Positions 34,716 through 44,221 of a DNA stretch of 49,483 nt are shown here, one piece after another. The notes under the pieces are model-generated. The model was not told the DNA's origin. It ran no database searches and worked only from the letters and a program-made list of their open reading frames with translations. Numbering within the stretch: the first letter of the stretch is position 1; each line of letters starts with the position of its first letter. The DNA comes from Puniceicoccus vermicola (GTDB taxonomy: Bacteria; Verrucomicrobiota; Verrucomicrobiia; Opitutales; Puniceicoccaceae), in contig NZ_JACHVA010000117.1 in the NCBI RefSeq assembly GCF_014230055.1, positions 1 to 49,483 on the forward strand. The letters are read 5' to 3'. The position numbers and the translations under genes were made by a program.

Positions 34716-35678
34716 CTACTCGCCGACGCCGAAGTACGTTTCCTGAATCGCGGCTCCGACAGTATTCAGTCGCGCCTGGAGGTAGTCCAAATACTCGTGG
34801 AGGCCTTGGTCGAAGACATCTTCAACGGAGAGGTAGGTCAGGTCGCTGTAGAGCTTCCCGCATTCTCTTTCGGCATCGTTGGAGAACCGGTCGGCTTCCT
34901 TGTGCGAAATGCGGCGGAGGTATTCACCGAGGCGGGCCAAGGAGTATCGGACTGCCCGTGGGAATTTTGCCGAAAAGAGGAGAAACTCCGTAACCAGCGT
35001 CGGGTCGACATTGGTGACAAAGTTGCGGTGATAAGCCTCGAAGGCGCTGCACGAGCGGAGGACCGCGGTCCATTGAGCGGTATCCACGACCCCACCTACG
35101 TCCCGAATGCTGGGGAGGAGGATGTGGTACTTAATGTCGAGGATGCGGCTCGTCTTGTCCGCACGCTCAATGAATTTGCCCGTCTCCATGAAATAGTAGC
35201 CGAGGCCGCGAACGACGGTCGAGGCCACCATTCCCTGAAAGAGTTGGGAAAAGGTCTGGATCTCCCGGTAGAAGCGGTAGGGCCCTTCTTTCCAAATCTC
35301 GTCCGAACCAGAGTTGCGGAGATCGAGATAGGTATCATTGATGGCCTCGAAGACCTCGCTCGGGATCTGGTCCCGGATAATGCGGGCATTCTGCCGGGCG
35401 GCGATGAGGCAATTGATGATCGAGTTTGGGTTCTCGCGGTCGAAGGTCAGGAAATCCGTCGCTGAGCGCGAGCTGGGCTGGTAGCCAAGAGACTTGAAGA
35501 GGTCCCAGTCTCCGGTGCTGCGGATAATGGGCTCCCAGTGCTCGACCAGACGGGAATCATTGAGATCCTTGAAGTCCGTGAGGATGTTCAGGTTGACGTC
35601 GAGTAGACGTGCGATGTTATCGGCGCGCTCGATATAGCGACCGATCCAATAGAGTGATTCTGCGACTCTCGAAAGCAT
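34716..35678 (-). CDS. Alpha-E domain protein (DUF403)
   Basis: A 320-residue all-helical protein from the ATG at 35678. Its opening MLSRVAESLYWIGRYIERADN is the family signature. An ATG 27 nt upstream would overlap the previous gene and add nine residues outside the family pattern. Later segments include FSQLFQGMVASTVVRGLGYYFMETGKFIERADKTSRIL, in which the GRYIERA-like repeat unit recurs as GKFIERADK. Alpha-E proteins almost always travel with a circularly permuted ATP-grasp, here the gene ending 2 nt upstream, and the two are thought to act as a complex. No transglutaminase-like or Anbu-type peptidase gene, the frequent third partner, is next to it. Biochemical role not established. Confidence 0.9.
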   Translation of the reverse strand: MLSRVAESLYWIGRYIERADNIARLLDVNLNILTDFKDLNDSRLVEHWEPIIRSTGDWDLFKSLGYQPSSRSATDFLTFDRENPNSIINCLIAARQNARIIRDQIPSEVFEAINDTYLDLRNSGSDEIWKEGPYRFYREIQTFSQLFQGMVASTVVRGLGYYFMETGKFIERADKTSRILDIKYHILLPSIRDVGGVVDTAQWTAVLRSCSAFEAYHRNFVTNVDPTLVTEFLLFSAKFPRAVRYSLARLGEYLRRISHKEADRFSNDAERECGKLYSDLTYLSVEDVFDQGLHEYLDYLQARLNTVGAAIQETYFGVGE

Positions 35679-35680
35679 GA

Positions 35681-37120
35681 TCAGGATTCTCCGTACAGGA
35701 CCCACGTATCCTTACTGCCACCACCTTGCGATGAGTTCACGACGAGTGAACCCTTGCGAAGGGCAACGCGGGTAAGCCCTCCGGGTAGGATGGAAATTTT
35801 CTTTCCACATAAAATATAGGGACGAAGGTCGACGTGCCGGCCTTGGATGCCCTCGTCGGTAATCGTCGGGTGACGCGACAAGGAAATGGGAGGCTGAGCA
35901 ATGAAGTTGCGCGGCTTGGCGATGATCAGCTCGCGGAACTCTTCGATCTCTTTTTGGGATGCGTGCGGCCCGATCAACATGCCGTATCCTCCGGCTTCGT
36001 TGGTCGATTTTACGACGAGATCCTTCAAATTGTCGAGGATGTAGCTACGCTCCTTCGGGTCGTCGGCAACAAACGTGTCAACGCTCCCGATGATGGGCTC
36101 CTCCGACATGTAGAAGCGGATCATATCCGGCACGTATTTGTAGATGAGTTTGTCGTCGGCCACACCGGTTCCGATGGTGTTGGCAAGACTGACGTGCCCC
36201 TTCCGGTAGGCGTCCACCAAACCGGCGACTCCGAGCATGGAGTCGGGGCGGAAAACTTCGGGATCGAGGAAGTCGTCGTCGATGCGTCGGTAGATCACGT
36301 CAACGCGCTTCAGCCCCTCGGTTGTGCGCATGTAGACAAAGCTGTTTTCGACGACGAGATCGTTCCCCTCGACGATCTCGATCCCCATGCGGCGGGCGAG
36401 GAGGCTGTGCTCAAAATAGGCGCTGTTGTACACCCCCGGGGTCAAGAGGACCGCGGTGGGATTGTCGACTCCGTCGGGAGCGATGTATTTCAACGTTGCG
36501 AGAAGATCTTCCGTGTATCGTTCGACCGACCGTGTGCCGGTCTGCGGGAAGAAGTGCGGGAACACCTTCTTCATAGCGTCCCGATTTTCAAGAAGGTAGG
36601 AAACTCCGGAAGGAGACCGGGCATTGTCCTCGAGAACGAGGTAATTCCCTTCGTGGTCACGAATGAGATCAGTCCCGCAGATGTGGATGTAGATATCTTT
36701 CGGCACCGGAACATTCATGAACTCCGGCCTGAAGTGGGCGGCGGACTCAATATATTCGCGGGGAATAATACCTTCTTTGATGATGCGCTGCTCGGTGTAG
36801 ATGTCCTTGAGGAACATGTTGAGCGCCTGCATCCGTTGGGTGAGTCCTTTTTCGAGAACTTCCCATTCCTGCCCGGGAATGATCCGAGGGAATAGATCGA
36901 AAGGAAAAATCCGCTCGGTGCCTTGGTCGTCATTGTAAACGGTGAAGGTCACCCCTTGTCGCAGGAAGGCGCGGTCAACCGCCTTTTGCTTTTGCAACAT
37001 CTCATCTGGGGGGAGATCTTTAAGGCGTTCACAAATCGCCTGGTAGTGCGGGCGAACGTTGCCGTCTGCATCGAACATTTCGTCAAAGAAATCTCCGACT
37101 TCGTATGTTGAGAAGTCCAT
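35681..37120 (-). CDS. Circularly permuted ATP-grasp protein (COG2308-like)
   Basis: A 479-residue predicted ATP-dependent carboxylate-amine ligase from the ATG at 37120 ([20 protein letters not shown]). Conserved elements are intact: [19 protein letters not shown] (Glu164-Asp165-Asn166), [15 protein letters not shown] (Arg278-Arg279, Asp281-Asp282), [18 protein letters not shown], and the C-terminal [20 protein letters not shown] with [14 protein letters not shown]. Comparative genomics predicts peptide-bond or amide formation. No substrate is known to me. It is first in a two-gene operon with alpha-E and divergent from the GH15 gene, sharing 120 bp of upstream DNA. Confidence 0.92.
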   Translation of the reverse strand: MDFSTYEVGDFFDEMFDADGNVRPHYQAICERLKDLPPDEMLQKQKAVDRAFLRQGVTFTVYNDDQGTERIFPFDLFPRIIPGQEWEVLEKGLTQRMQALNMFLKDIYTEQRIIKEGIIPREYIESAAHFRPEFMNVPVPKDIYIHICGTDLIRDHEGNYLVLEDNARSPSGVSYLLENRDAMKKVFPHFFPQTGTRSVERYTEDLLATLKYIAPDGVDNPTAVLLTPGVYNSAYFEHSLLARRMGIEIVEGNDLVVENSFVYMRTTEGLKRVDVIYRRIDDDFLDPEVFRPDSMLGVAGLVDAYRKGHVSLANTIGTGVADDKLIYKYVPDMIRFYMSEEPIIGSVDTFVADDPKERSYILDNLKDLVVKSTNEAGGYGMLIGPHASQKEIEEFRELIIAKPRNFIAQPPISLSRHPTITDEGIQGRHVDLRPYILCGKKISILPGGLTRVALRKGSLVVNSSQGGGSKDTWVLYGES

Positions 37121-37240
37121 GGTTAATAAAAGCAATTAGCATGCCCTGCGCTCGGTTCCAAACGAAATCTTAGGGCGCATTCGATTTTCGGAGCGAGGGG
37201 TGGGGTTGACCCGACTCTTGATTCCGGCTTTTCTTCTCAT

Positions 37241-39112
37241 ATGACTACCCGAACCGAAGAGGGCAGTGGGATGAATCTCGAAGATTACCCACTTATCGAA
37301 GAGTATGGAATCATTGGAGACCTTTCGACGGTAGCCCTAGTGGGGCCTGGGGCCCGAATCGATTTCCTATGTTTGCCCGAATTTGATTCCCCTTCCGTGT
37401 TCGCAGCCCATGTTGACCGGGAAAAAGGGGGATGCTTCTCGATTACTCCAAAGTTCTCCGAGGTGACGGAGAAGAAAATATATTTTCCCGAAACGAATAT
37501 TTTGCTGTCACGGTTTCTTTCGAAGGAAGGCATCGCCGAAGTCACGGATCTCATGGTGGTCCACGAAAAAGAGTCCAATCAGGCCCTCGTGCGCCGAGCA
37601 AAAGCGGTTCATGGAGCGGTGGAGTTTGAGATGCGCTGTTCTCCCCGATTCGACTATGCGCGCATTGAGCACCGAGTCGAAACGCTGCGGGATGGATGCT
37701 CTTTTCACACCGATGACCTTTCTCTTCGCTTTCGTTCCGATGTTCCGGTTGAGATCGATGGGCAGGACGTCGTTGCGCGCTTTAAGCTAGAGGCAGGAGA
37801 GACGGCGACCTTTGTCCTCGAATCAGCAGAGTGTGAAGAGCGGCCGGAGACGGTTACTGTTTTTTGCTCCCGCGCCTTTAAGGAAACCGCAACCTTCTGG
37901 CGGAAATGGTTGTCCCGTTGCAGTTACAAAGGGCGTTGGCGGGAAACGGTTCAGCGATCGGCTCTCGCGTTGAAGCTGTTGACCTCGCGTCGTCACGGTT
38001 CCGTCGTGGCTGCGCCGTCGTTTGGATTTCCGAATTTTCCGGGAGGAGAGCGTAATTGGGACTATCGCTATACCTGGCTTCGCGATGCCGCCTTTACCAC
38101 CTATGCTTTTATGCGGCTCGGATTCACTGAGGAAGCGGCCGGGTTTATGGGTTGGTTGGAGAAACGGGTGGAATCTCTTGAGGAGGGAAGTCATCTGAAC
38201 GTCATGTATCGCATCGATGGTTCGCCAGTGGAGGGGGAGTTTGCACTCGACCACTTGGAGGGATACCGAAAATCGAAGCCAATCCGGATCGGTTCCACCA
38301 ACAATGATCAGTTTCAGCTGGATATTTATGGGGAGCTGATGGATTCGCTCTATCTTTTTGATAAATTTGGTTCTCCGGTCTCCTATCAGTTGTGGAATCA
38401 AATCTGCAAATTGGTTGATTTTGTCGCAGATCACTGGCGGGAGCCGGATATGGGGATCTGGGAGATCCGAGATGGAAAGCGCGAATTTCTCTATTCACGG
38501 GTGATGAGTTGGGTGGCGTTGGACCGTGGCGTCCGCTTGGCGCTGAAACGATCCCGCCCGGCTCCTCTGGAGCGTTGGATTAAGGAGCGAGATGCGGCCT
38601 ATAATAGTGTCTTTGAAGAGTTTTGGTCGGAAGAAAAGCAGTCGTTTGTCCAGTTCAAGGGGACGGATGCTCTCGACGCCAGCGCCCTGATCATGCCGCT
38701 GGTGCGGTTCATCAGTCCCACAGATCCGAAATGGCTCTCGACTCTCGAAGCCATCCGGCGCGAGTTGACCGAGGATTCGCTCGTTTATCGATATCGGGTG
38801 AACGAGGCCTTTGATGAGCATCTGGAGGGGGAGGATGGGACCTTTTCGATCTGCTCTTTCTGGTACATTGAATGCCTCTCCAGAGGGGGAAATACCCTCC
38901 AAGCCCGTCATTACTTCGAGAAAATGCTCAGTTATTCGAGCCCACTGGGGCTTTTCTCTGAGCAAATCGGGTCCGAGGGGCAGTCTCTCGGGAATATGCC
39001 GCAAGCATTTACCCATCTTTCTTTGATCAGCGCCGCCTTTGAGCTGGATCGCCGACTCGGCGAAGGTTCGGGCGATGACGTCGGATTCACTGGCGCGGCT
39101 CCGCAGCGGTAG
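37241..39112 (+). CDS. Glycoside hydrolase family 15 (glucoamylase/trehalase-like)
   Basis: A 623-residue protein: an N-terminal beta-sandwich of about 225 residues opening with LIEEYGIIGDLSTVALVG, and an (alpha/alpha)6 barrel. Barrel landmarks are FPGGERNWDYRYTWLRDAAFT (about 265-285), general acid Glu408 in PDMGIWEIRDGKREF, and general base Glu574 in GLFSEQIGSEGQSLGNMPQA. This architecture occurs in prokaryotic glucoamylases and in trehalases, so the substrate is uncertain. There is no signal peptide, which suggests a cytosolic enzyme. A second start at 37271 (MNLEDYPLIEEYG) has the purine-rich GAAGAGGGCAGTGGG just before it and may be the real one. The gene is divergent from the ATP-grasp/alpha-E pair. 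Confidence 0.9.
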   Translation: MTTRTEEGSGMNLEDYPLIEEYGIIGDLSTVALVGPGARIDFLCLPEFDSPSVFAAHVDREKGGCFSITPKFSEVTEKKIYFPETNILLSRFLSKEGIAEVTDLMVVHEKESNQALVRRAKAVHGAVEFEMRCSPRFDYARIEHRVETLRDGCSFHTDDLSLRFRSDVPVEIDGQDVVARFKLEAGETATFVLESAECEERPETVTVFCSRAFKETATFWRKWLSRCSYKGRWRETVQRSALALKLLTSRRHGSVVAAPSFGFPNFPGGERNWDYRYTWLRDAAFTTYAFMRLGFTEEAAGFMGWLEKRVESLEEGSHLNVMYRIDGSPVEGEFALDHLEGYRKSKPIRIGSTNNDQFQLDIYGELMDSLYLFDKFGSPVSYQLWNQICKLVDFVADHWREPDMGIWEIRDGKREFLYSRVMSWVALDRGVRLALKRSRPAPLERWIKERDAAYNSVFEEFWSEEKQSFVQFKGTDALDASALIMPLVRFISPTDPKWLSTLEAIRRELTEDSLVYRYRVNEAFDEHLEGEDGTFSICSFWYIECLSRGGNTLQARHYFEKMLSYSSPLGLFSEQIGSEGQSLGNMPQAFTHLSLISAAFELDRRLGEGSGDDVGFTGAAPQR

Positions 39113-39186
39113 AGACTCAAGAATCGGGATTTGGATACTGGTCGGGGGAGTTGTCTCTCCTCAGGAATTTTGCTAGGTTCGTTTCC

Positions 39187-39639
39187 ATGAAGAACGATGT
39201 CCTTGCAGTCGAAGTAAAGGGGGTAATGCCCACCGCAAACGGGTGTGCGGTGTTCCTAGGCAACGAAGAGAAAGTCTTTGTCATCTATGTGGATCAAGGG
39301 ATTGGGAATACCATCTCCATGACGATCAACAACGTGAAGAAGGAACGGCCCATGACGCACGACCTAATCGGCAACATTTTCCAAGGCTTCGGCATCCAAT
39401 TGGAGCGCATCGTCATCAATGATGTCGACGAGGGCACCTTTTATGCCCGGATGATCTTACGAATGGAGAACGAGGTGGACACCAAATTAGTTGAGATCGA
39501 CTCCAGACCGAGCGATTCTCTCGTTTTGGCTCTGCAACAGCAGAAACCGATTTTCGTCGACCGGGAGGTTATGGATAAGGTCGATGATATGACCGAGATT
39601 TTGGAACGGATCGTTAATCAGGAAGGAGACGAGGAGTAG
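39187..39639 (+). CDS. Bifunctional nuclease family protein (DUF151)
   Basis: A 150-residue protein from the ATG at 39187 (MKNDVLAVEVKGVMPTANG). A TTG 36 nt earlier would extend it without family support. The core matches DUF151: CAVFLGNEEKVFVIYVDQGIGNTI, RPMTHDLIGNIFQGFG, and the signature VEIDSRPSDSLVLALQQQKPIFVDREVMD. Some members have nuclease activity in vitro. The name comes from a plant homologue. It lies 3 nt before the large AsmA-like gene, whose ribosome-binding site GAGGAG overlaps its end, so translation is probably coupled. Confidence 0.9.
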   Translation: MKNDVLAVEVKGVMPTANGCAVFLGNEEKVFVIYVDQGIGNTISMTINNVKKERPMTHDLIGNIFQGFGIQLERIVINDVDEGTFYARMILRMENEVDTKLVEIDSRPSDSLVLALQQQKPIFVDREVMDKVDDMTEILERIVNQEGDEE

Positions 39640-39642
39640 TTT

Positions 39643-42600
39643 ATGCGCAAATTTCTTCTTTGGCTCACGGCCCTATTCGTTCTTTTGCTCGTTCTCGTTG
39701 GGGTCCTCCTCATCCCAGCGGCTCAAAAGTCTTTGTTCCTGGCATTTGCCTCCAATGAGGAGCGAACGGTTTCAGTTGACTACATTCATCTAGGGCCTGG
39801 GGGCTTGAAACTCGAAAATCTCGAGTTTGCAGGAAGTGGCATCCTAGCTCGCGTTCCGATGGCCGAAGCGAAGTTTTCTTGGGGTGCTCTCCTCGATAAG
39901 CGTCTCAAGATCCAATATTTGCGCGTAGAAGATCTCTTCGTGAAGATGGAAGAGTCGGAGAAAAAGCAAAAGTCGACCGATGAGTCTAAGGATGAGGGAT
40001 TTGAGGTTCCTCGGGATTTTGAGGGGATTTTGGGGCAATCGTCCCCCATTGAGATTCAGGAACTTTCGGTGACGGGTAAAGTATCGACCCCGACGAATGA
40101 TGAGATGGCGTTTTCGATCTCGGGTGCGGATATCGTTCCGGGTAAGCGAGGATTACTGCAGCTGTCGTTACAACCCAGTGAAGGGGCCCTCGAGACGCTG
40201 CCTCAGGTTGAGATTTCCATTCCAGTTCAGATTGCTCAAGCGGGTGAGTTGGAGAGCATCATGCTGAGCGGCGAGATCGTTTCCCGAGTCAAAGAGGCTC
40301 CGGGAGTTCTGGACCTCAGCGGTTCGGTAAAACCGACGGAGACTGGGGAGGCATACCGGATTGAAATCACCTCCGAAAAATTGCTGAGCGGAGGAGAAAT
40401 TTCTCTGGTAGGGAACTGGGCGAAGGAAGCGAATCAGCTCGGTCTCGAATTGACGGCGAAGGGGGATAATCTGGATTTTCTTCAATCTTTCGTTTCCCAG
40501 CCTTTGCCGGCTGTCTCTTTTCGCGTCAAAGGAATGACTGAACTGAGCCCGGGTGAAGGGTTCCGGAGTGCAGATTTACGTTTCTTAGTAGATGCTGATA
40601 AGGATGTTCTTCCCCAGTTTGGTGAGCCGATTCGAGCGGAAGGAGTCGTGAAGGTCTCCGCTGGAGAGGATAGTTTCACTTTTGAAGAATTTGATGTATC
40701 GGTAGCGCCCCCACAGGATGCGCAGCCGTGGGTGGCACTTCATTTGTTGGAGCCTCAAGTGTTTCGGACGACAGATCCCCTGGAGATTCCCCAGAATCGA
40801 TTTGCATCGGTTGATATTTTTATCCCGAATCAGTTTCTTAACTCGCTGACGGAGGAGTGGAATTTCTCCGACTTTAAAGCGAAAAGTTCTTTTGTCGGGA
40901 GTGAAGACGGGGTTGTTCTCGAGTCTGCCGAACCTTGGGAGGTTTCAGTTCGGCGGGCAGGTGAAATGAGTCAGCCCGTTCAACTGAGCATCTTGCCTCA
41001 CTTGACGTATCAAGACGATGGGCTCAACGCATCCGCGGAGATTCAATTTGAGGGCGAAGGGAAGACGCTGGAAGCCAAGGTCTCTGCGGATGCCGGGATT
41101 GCCAGCCTGCCTGCGGCTTCTTTCAAAGCCTCGCTGAAAGGATACTTCGGCGCCGTTGCCACCTTAGCGCCCAATCCCGAGGACATTCCGAAGGGTCTTG
41201 TCTCATCAGAGTGGACGGGATCGTTCGGAGAGAATTTGGAAGTCTCGGGAGCTTTCTCGGTAACAGAATTGGTTTCCGGTTCGATGGGGCCAGCGGACGT
41301 GAACCTGAAGGTTCGCGAATTCAGCCTCTCTCAACAGGATCCGATGACGGTGAAAGGGATTTTGGATTTGGATTGGGCTTCCCAAGGCCGGGCGAGTTCG
41401 GTCTCCGGCCTTAGTCTGAACGTTGTTCAGCAGGAGAATGACCGTTGGGCTTTGACGGTGGACCAAGGAATGGTTGTCGCCGATCCCCGAGCCTTCAATA
41501 CGACGGAAGCCCCGTCCTCGTCCACAACCGGAGCTTCTCATTCTCCCGCTGATTCGGGGTTGCCTGATGTTGCCTTATTGGAGGGGGCGATGGATCTGCC
41601 TAGCATGCCCATTGATTTGCTCGGTATAAACCTGAAAGGCCGTATATTGATGCCTGAGGGAGATCGCGATTTTGAGATCTCTCTGGCTGATTGGGTTCCA
41701 GCTCAGGAGGGTTCCTTCGCGTTGGATCTCAACTCGGCTGGAAAGCAGGGCGTCAATGCCGTCCATGGTAAAGTTGCAGGGCAGGTCCGATTTGACGAAG
41801 CGGGATTCCCGAACCGGGTGAAAGCTTCCGCATGGTTGAAGGACGTGCCAGTCGGTGAGGAGACGATGCCGCTATACGGTGAACTCACCTTCTCACCGGA
41901 CTCTCCCGTCGACCCGATTGTTTTCTTGCTGAGAACTTCTGAGGACGGTGTGCCGATCCTGCAGGCGAAGGCGACCATTGCCGAAGATCGAGCGACGGCC
42001 ACCGCGGAAGCGGATTTTGCCAATTGGTTGAAGTCTCCTCTCCGGAAGCTAATCCCTAATGTTGCGACCGGACATTTGAAGGCGGATGCCGCTTTGTCGA
42101 GCGAAGGAGTTTCGAGTCGAGTGGTAGTTGATGCGCTGACGCCCTTGGATGGATTTGAAAGTTATGATTTGAATCTCAATGGTATGCTTTCGTCCCTTAC
42201 GCCTTTGTCGGCGAAAGGAGGGTTGGTCCTGAATGATGCGAAGGACAAAAAGAGCGACCTGAATGTAGTTGCTGACGGTGACTTGGAGAAGTCGCTGAAG
42301 TTGAATCTCGAAGGGAATCGTTTGGATCTTGAGGCATTGGAAGGTTTCGCTCGGGTTTGGAGCGGTGCAGGCGGTTCAGACGAAATTTCTGAAAAGACAG
42401 AGCCCGGCCAGACCTCCGGCCCGGAGGGCAATGCCACATGGCCGCTGGAATCGATGCCTTTCGAGGTCGATGGTTCCTTTTCGATCGGGCAGGTCGTCCC
42501 GAAAGATATGCCGTCGATTAAAGCCTTGGACGGTCGGTTCTTCGCGAATACGGAAAAGGCGACCGTCCGGGTTTCCGCGGACTGGCTCGAAAATTCCTCG

Positions 42601-43449
42601 ATGAGTATGGAGGGCAGGCTTGCACGCAATGGAGAAAAGGTTGAAGCGAATGTCGATGCGAAGGTGAATAATCTTCCTACTGGGGAGTTGCTGCAGCAAA
42701 TGAATCCACGGGAGACTCCGGCCATCGAAGGTTTGGCGACCGTAGGAGCTTCCTTTCAGGGGAGTGCAGGTTCATTGGAAGATCTTCCCAATTGGATGGT
42801 CGGAACCTTGCAGGTCGGTGTAAAGGACGGGGTCATCCGATCACTGAAGCCAGAGGCACGTGTGACCAAGTTTGTGAATGCAGGGTCTATCGCGGGTGCT
42901 CTGCTCGGATCTTCGTTGAAACGCCCTGGGGTATCTGCGCTCGGGGAAATAACAAATCTCTTTAAAGAAATTCCCTTTTCCAAGCTGAGCGCAACTCTGG
43001 AGCGAACGGACGAGCGGGAGACTGTGGTCGATTCGATTCTTATGTTGGGGGCCTATTTCTCCATGCAGGGCTCCGGGAAAGTCGAATCGGGAGATCTGGA
43101 TCAGATCCCAGTGACCCCGATGCAATTGCGCCTGAATTTGGGAAGCAAGCCCCCACTAACCGAACCTTTGGGGGTTCTCGCTTTACTGGGACCGAATACG
43201 GACGCCAATGGTTATCGGGAATGGAAACAGCCTATTGAGATGACTGGGACACTGGCTAAGCCCGACGTCGGTGAACTCTGGGGTATGCTGATTGGCGCGG
43301 TGGAAAGAGCGGCAACCATGAGCGAAAAAGATTTGGCGAAGGAACGACAAGCGCAAGGCCTAGAGCCCGCGGAAAAGAAGAAAAAGCCTTCCACGGAAGA
43401 GCAGATCGAGCAGGGTGTGAACAGCATTCTCCAGATGCTCGGGCGATAG
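39643..43449 (+). CDS. Large AsmA-like / bridge-type inner-membrane protein
   Basis: A 1268-residue protein with an N-terminal transmembrane helix (LLWLTALFVLLLVLVGVLLIP) and a long beta-rich periplasmic region. Recognisable AsmA-type features: VDYIHLGPGGLKLENLEFAG near the start, the later PAIEGLATVGASFQGS and LQVGVKDGVIRSLKPEARV, and SGKVESGDLDQIPVTPMQLRLNLGS near the end. Two low-complexity Ser/Thr/Pro linkers (about residues 622-645 and 920-940) divide the body. The C-terminal 70 residues are charged, with KKKKPSTEEQIEQG. Such proteins are proposed to move phospholipid or assist outer-membrane assembly. It is a second AsmA-like gene, distinct from the one at 12877. Confidence 0.7.
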   Translation: MRKFLLWLTALFVLLLVLVGVLLIPAAQKSLFLAFASNEERTVSVDYIHLGPGGLKLENLEFAGSGILARVPMAEAKFSWGALLDKRLKIQYLRVEDLFVKMEESEKKQKSTDESKDEGFEVPRDFEGILGQSSPIEIQELSVTGKVSTPTNDEMAFSISGADIVPGKRGLLQLSLQPSEGALETLPQVEISIPVQIAQAGELESIMLSGEIVSRVKEAPGVLDLSGSVKPTETGEAYRIEITSEKLLSGGEISLVGNWAKEANQLGLELTAKGDNLDFLQSFVSQPLPAVSFRVKGMTELSPGEGFRSADLRFLVDADKDVLPQFGEPIRAEGVVKVSAGEDSFTFEEFDVSVAPPQDAQPWVALHLLEPQVFRTTDPLEIPQNRFASVDIFIPNQFLNSLTEEWNFSDFKAKSSFVGSEDGVVLESAEPWEVSVRRAGEMSQPVQLSILPHLTYQDDGLNASAEIQFEGEGKTLEAKVSADAGIASLPAASFKASLKGYFGAVATLAPNPEDIPKGLVSSEWTGSFGENLEVSGAFSVTELVSGSMGPADVNLKVREFSLSQQDPMTVKGILDLDWASQGRASSVSGLSLNVVQQENDRWALTVDQGMVVADPRAFNTTEAPSSSTTGASHSPADSGLPDVALLEGAMDLPSMPIDLLGINLKGRILMPEGDRDFEISLADWVPAQEGSFALDLNSAGKQGVNAVHGKVAGQVRFDEAGFPNRVKASAWLKDVPVGEETMPLYGELTFSPDSPVDPIVFLLRTSEDGVPILQAKATIAEDRATATAEADFANWLKSPLRKLIPNVATGHLKADAALSSEGVSSRVVVDALTPLDGFESYDLNLNGMLSSLTPLSAKGGLVLNDAKDKKSDLNVVADGDLEKSLKLNLEGNRLDLEALEGFARVWSGAGGSDEISEKTEPGQTSGPEGNATWPLESMPFEVDGSFSIGQVVPKDMPSIKALDGRFFANTEKATVRVSADWLENSSMSMEGRLARNGEKVEANVDAKVNNLPTGELLQQMNPRETPAIEGLATVGASFQGSAGSLEDLPNWMVGTLQVGVKDGVIRSLKPEARVTKFVNAGSIAGALLGSSLKRPGVSALGEITNLFKEIPFSKLSATLERTDERETVVDSILMLGAYFSMQGSGKVESGDLDQIPVTPMQLRLNLGSKPPLTEPLGVLALLGPNTDANGYREWKQPIEMTGTLAKPDVGELWGMLIGAVERAATMSEKDLAKERQAQGLEPAEKKKKPSTEEQIEQGVNSILQMLGR

Positions 43450-43510
43450 GGTGATATTCGAATCGCGGAGAGAGCTGGAAAAACGGCAGTTCTTCCGGTA
43501 GGGTAGTCTT

Positions 43511-44221
43511 ATGGAAAAACCGATCTTAGTTACCGGAGTAAGTTCAGGGCTCGGACGCGGACTAGCCGAAGTGTATCTGGAGAAGGGCTACAAAGTATAT
43601 GGTTGCAGCCGCAGGGCGCCGGAAGAGTTGATCGAAAGAGGTTTGATTCACGAGTCGGTTGATCTTGGGAGCCCCGAGCAAGGGGCGGAGAAGTTTCGCA
43701 AATTGATCCGGGGTGTGGAGGCTTGGGAACTCGTTTATTTGAACGCAGGAAAGCTTGGAGAGATTCGGGATATGAAAGATGCTCCACTGGACGATTTGCG
43801 AGAAACGATGGAGATCAATGTGTGGGCGAATAAATGGATCCTGGATCTGCTTTTCGAGGAGGCCTCCGAAGTGAAACAGGTGATTGGAATTTCCTCGGGT
43901 GCCTCGAAGTCCGGAAGCCGCGGATGGAATGGGTACAGTCTTTCCAAGGCGGCTTTGAATATGCTGATGAAGCTATACGCTGGAGAGCGCCCGGATACTC
44001 ATTTTACAGCCTTGGCCCCGGGCCTTGTTGATTCAGGGATGCAGGACTACTTGACGAATCTTCCTGCCGATGATCGATTTCAGCCGTTGGAGATTCTTAA
44101 GGCAGCGAAGGGCACCGAAAAGATGCCCGACGGGAAGACTTGTGCGGGAATGATCGTGGATCTACTGCCAAAGATTCGAGCAGGAGAGAGCGGGGAATTC
44201 GCGGATATCCGAAAGCTCTAA
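43511..44221 (+). CDS. Short-chain dehydrogenase/reductase (SDR)
   Basis: A 236-residue classical SDR. NAD(P)-binding [12 protein letters not shown] at 8-19, YLNAGKLGE in place of NNAG, the catalytic Ser in [11 protein letters not shown], and YSLSK as the Tyr-x-x-x-Lys motif. An Arg-rich [11 protein letters not shown] after the second strand favours NADP. The substrate is unknown. It lies 61 nt after the AsmA-like gene. Its TAA overlaps the TAG of the convergent phytoene synthase gene (shared bases 44218-44221). Confidence 0.9.
   Translation: MEKPILVTGVSSGLGRGLAEVYLEKGYKVYGCSRRAPEELIERGLIHESVDLGSPEQGAEKFRKLIRGVEAWELVYLNAGKLGEIRDMKDAPLDDLRETMEINVWANKWILDLLFEEASEVKQVIGISSGASKSGSRGWNGYSLSKAALNMLMKLYAGERPDTHFTALAPGLVDSGMQDYLTNLPADDRFQPLEILKAAKGTEKMPDGKTCAGMIVDLLPKIRAGESGEFADIRKL

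Noticed and set aside
35834-36895. 353-codon open frame antisense to the ATP-grasp gene
   Set aside because: Shadow of a well-supported gene. No family resemblance.
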